Origin: Dyadobacter bucti | Lineage (GTDB): Bacteria > Bacteroidota > Bacteroidia > Cytophagales > Spirosomataceae | Direction of reading: 5' to 3' | Assembly: GCF_005869225.1 (NCBI RefSeq) | Contig: NZ_SWFP01000018.1 | Coordinates: 1 to 52,061, forward strand | Length of the DNA stretch: 52,061 nt | Part shown: positions 51,418-52,061 of the stretch, one piece after another | How positions within the stretch are numbered: position 1 is the stretch's first letter | Layout: every line of letters starts with the position of its first letter | The notes under the pieces: generated by a model | The model's input: the letters and a program-made list of their open reading frames with translations, nothing else | Told to the model about the DNA's origin: nothing | Databases searched by the model: none | Position numbers and translations under genes: made by a program

Positions 51418-51921
51418 TCATTTGCTTGCTTTAAAACTACGCTTCCAAATCTTGTATTCCTTTTCATCACACCAGAACCATTTGCGCTTTTTTAACCAGC
51501 TTCTGTTTGGATCGGGAAGACTGTCGTATTTGATAAAATGGCCATTAATCAAATGTCCATTTGAGTCTTCAGATTGATATTTTTCTAAATCTGAATTGGA
51601 CATTTCTTTTTCCCAAACCAAACCTATCCTTTGTAGAGTTTTTTGATTAAGTATTTTAAACCAAATTTCTTTCTTCCCCCAGGTCACATTAGGTGGAGTA
51701 GCAAAGGCAAGTGCTTTTACCGTGTCATTAGTTACAAAGTAACTTCCCCATACGAAATAGTCTTTATCATTATCCGAGAAAATAGCAAATTGATTGTTAT
51801 CAAAAAAGATATAATTTTCTCGAAAATTGCTTAGGCTGTTACGAGCGGGATAACCAGAAAATACATAGCTAGAATCGTGAAAAGAATAGAATCCATTGTG
51901 ATTCAATGTTGTTTCTGGCAT
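51418..51921 (-). pseudogene. Lipoprotein paralogue 2, 5' end removed by IS
   Basis: The frame contains GFYSFHDSSYVFSGYPARNS, EIWFKILNQKTLQRIGLVWE and ends DSLPDPNRSWLKKRKWFWCD plus EKEYKIW, matching paralogue 1 over its whole length. The signal peptide and about 45-65 N-terminal residues are absent: the similarity starts right after the in-frame ATG, 14 bp from the IS end near 51935. The gene was probably cut by the IS. Confidence 0.6.
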
Positions 51922-51934
51922 AGAATTGGTGCTA

Positions 51935-52061
51935 TGACGTGGTTCCGTTTTGGTTTACACTTTTGCGGGTTAGTAAATATTTAACTTCTCAATTCTCACC
52001 CAGTTTGCCGATAGTATTCTGCCTCGAAGGCAGCAGGATTCAGATAGTTTAAAGAAGAATG
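51935..52061 (-). mobile_element. IS3-family element, left end only
   Basis: Starts TGACGTGGTTCCGTTTTGG near 51935 and continues out of the window to the right. The transposase reads on the minus strand and ends about 60 bp inside. The end position is set by the TG start and the break of the flanking gene. Confidence 0.6.
51996..52061 (-). CDS. IS3-family transposase (OrfB), C-terminal fragment
   Basis: The last 21 codons read HSSLNYLNPAAFEAEYYRQT plus G and stop, the RxHSSLNYLxPxxFE end of IS3/IS150-type OrfB. It differs in sequence from the left-end transposase. Confidence 0.85.
   Translation of the reverse strand, partial: HSSLNYLNPAAFEAEYYRQTG

Overview
The window reads as one Bacteroidota chromosome segment, most like Cytophagales (Dyadobacter/Spirosoma-type). 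Pointers are TAnnTTTG promoter boxes, a gliding/T9SS-type C-terminal domain (IPNVFTPNGDGINDVF), a Porin_10-like outer-membrane protein, a DUF4134 transfer protein, and a tmRNA whose tag reads GEYNYAMAA. The genus is an inference. Both ends stop inside different IS3-family transposase genes whose 3' ends point inward, so the window is probably a whole contig bounded by repeats.

Layout. 1-5.4 kb: IS3 end, a SnoaL gene cut by it, then small-molecule enzymes (DODA-type dioxygenase, esterases, Zn alcohol dehydrogenase, PCC-domain and NTF2-like proteins). 5.7-9.6 kb: an accessory island. Two genes sit in what look like integron gene cassettes with attC-like sites and no integrase. The first encodes a PLD-type nuclease fused to an Hsp70 substrate-binding-like domain, the second a HEPN-like protein. 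A nucleotidyltransferase-HEPN fusion follows. 9.7-16.9 kb: a minus-strand AraC / TolC / HlyD / MFS efflux operon followed by NDH-2 and SDR genes. 17-19.4 kb: hxlAB (RuMP formaldehyde fixation) divergent from an AraC regulator, with three copies of one operator-like motif between them. 19.4-26.7 kb: NTF2-like genes, egtB/egtD (egtD frameshifted), an MDR oxidoreductase, a Crp/Fnr regulator and a secreted hydrolase pair. 26.8-35.97 kb: a decayed conjugative element lying against the 3' end of ssrA; relaxase, coupling protein, primase and an excisionase-like gene are frameshifted, while radC, a DUF4134 gene and the tyrosine integrase are open. 36-49 kb: core chromosome with ssrA, a 25-copy 8-bp repeat, a TonB receptor, hemF, menC, lpxK, a porin, miaE, an AddB-like nuclease and secreted proteins. 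50-52 kb: low-GC lipoprotein paralogues, the last cut by an IS.

The strongest systems-level signal is a shared promoter. Four separate transcription units (NTF2 gene at 2356; tandem NTF2 gene at 20381; NTF2-MDR-egtD-egtB operon at 24101; lectin-like plus hydrolase genes at 25108) each carry a CTTRA-N6-TTAAG-like dyad exactly 61 bp upstream of an NAnnTTTG box, with further conserved blocks between. A Crp/Fnr-type regulator gene lies in the middle of this set. The second is the cassette-borne PLD-Hsp70SBD protein next to HEPN proteins, a candidate defence or stress module.

All calls are from reading the sequence; no database search was run.
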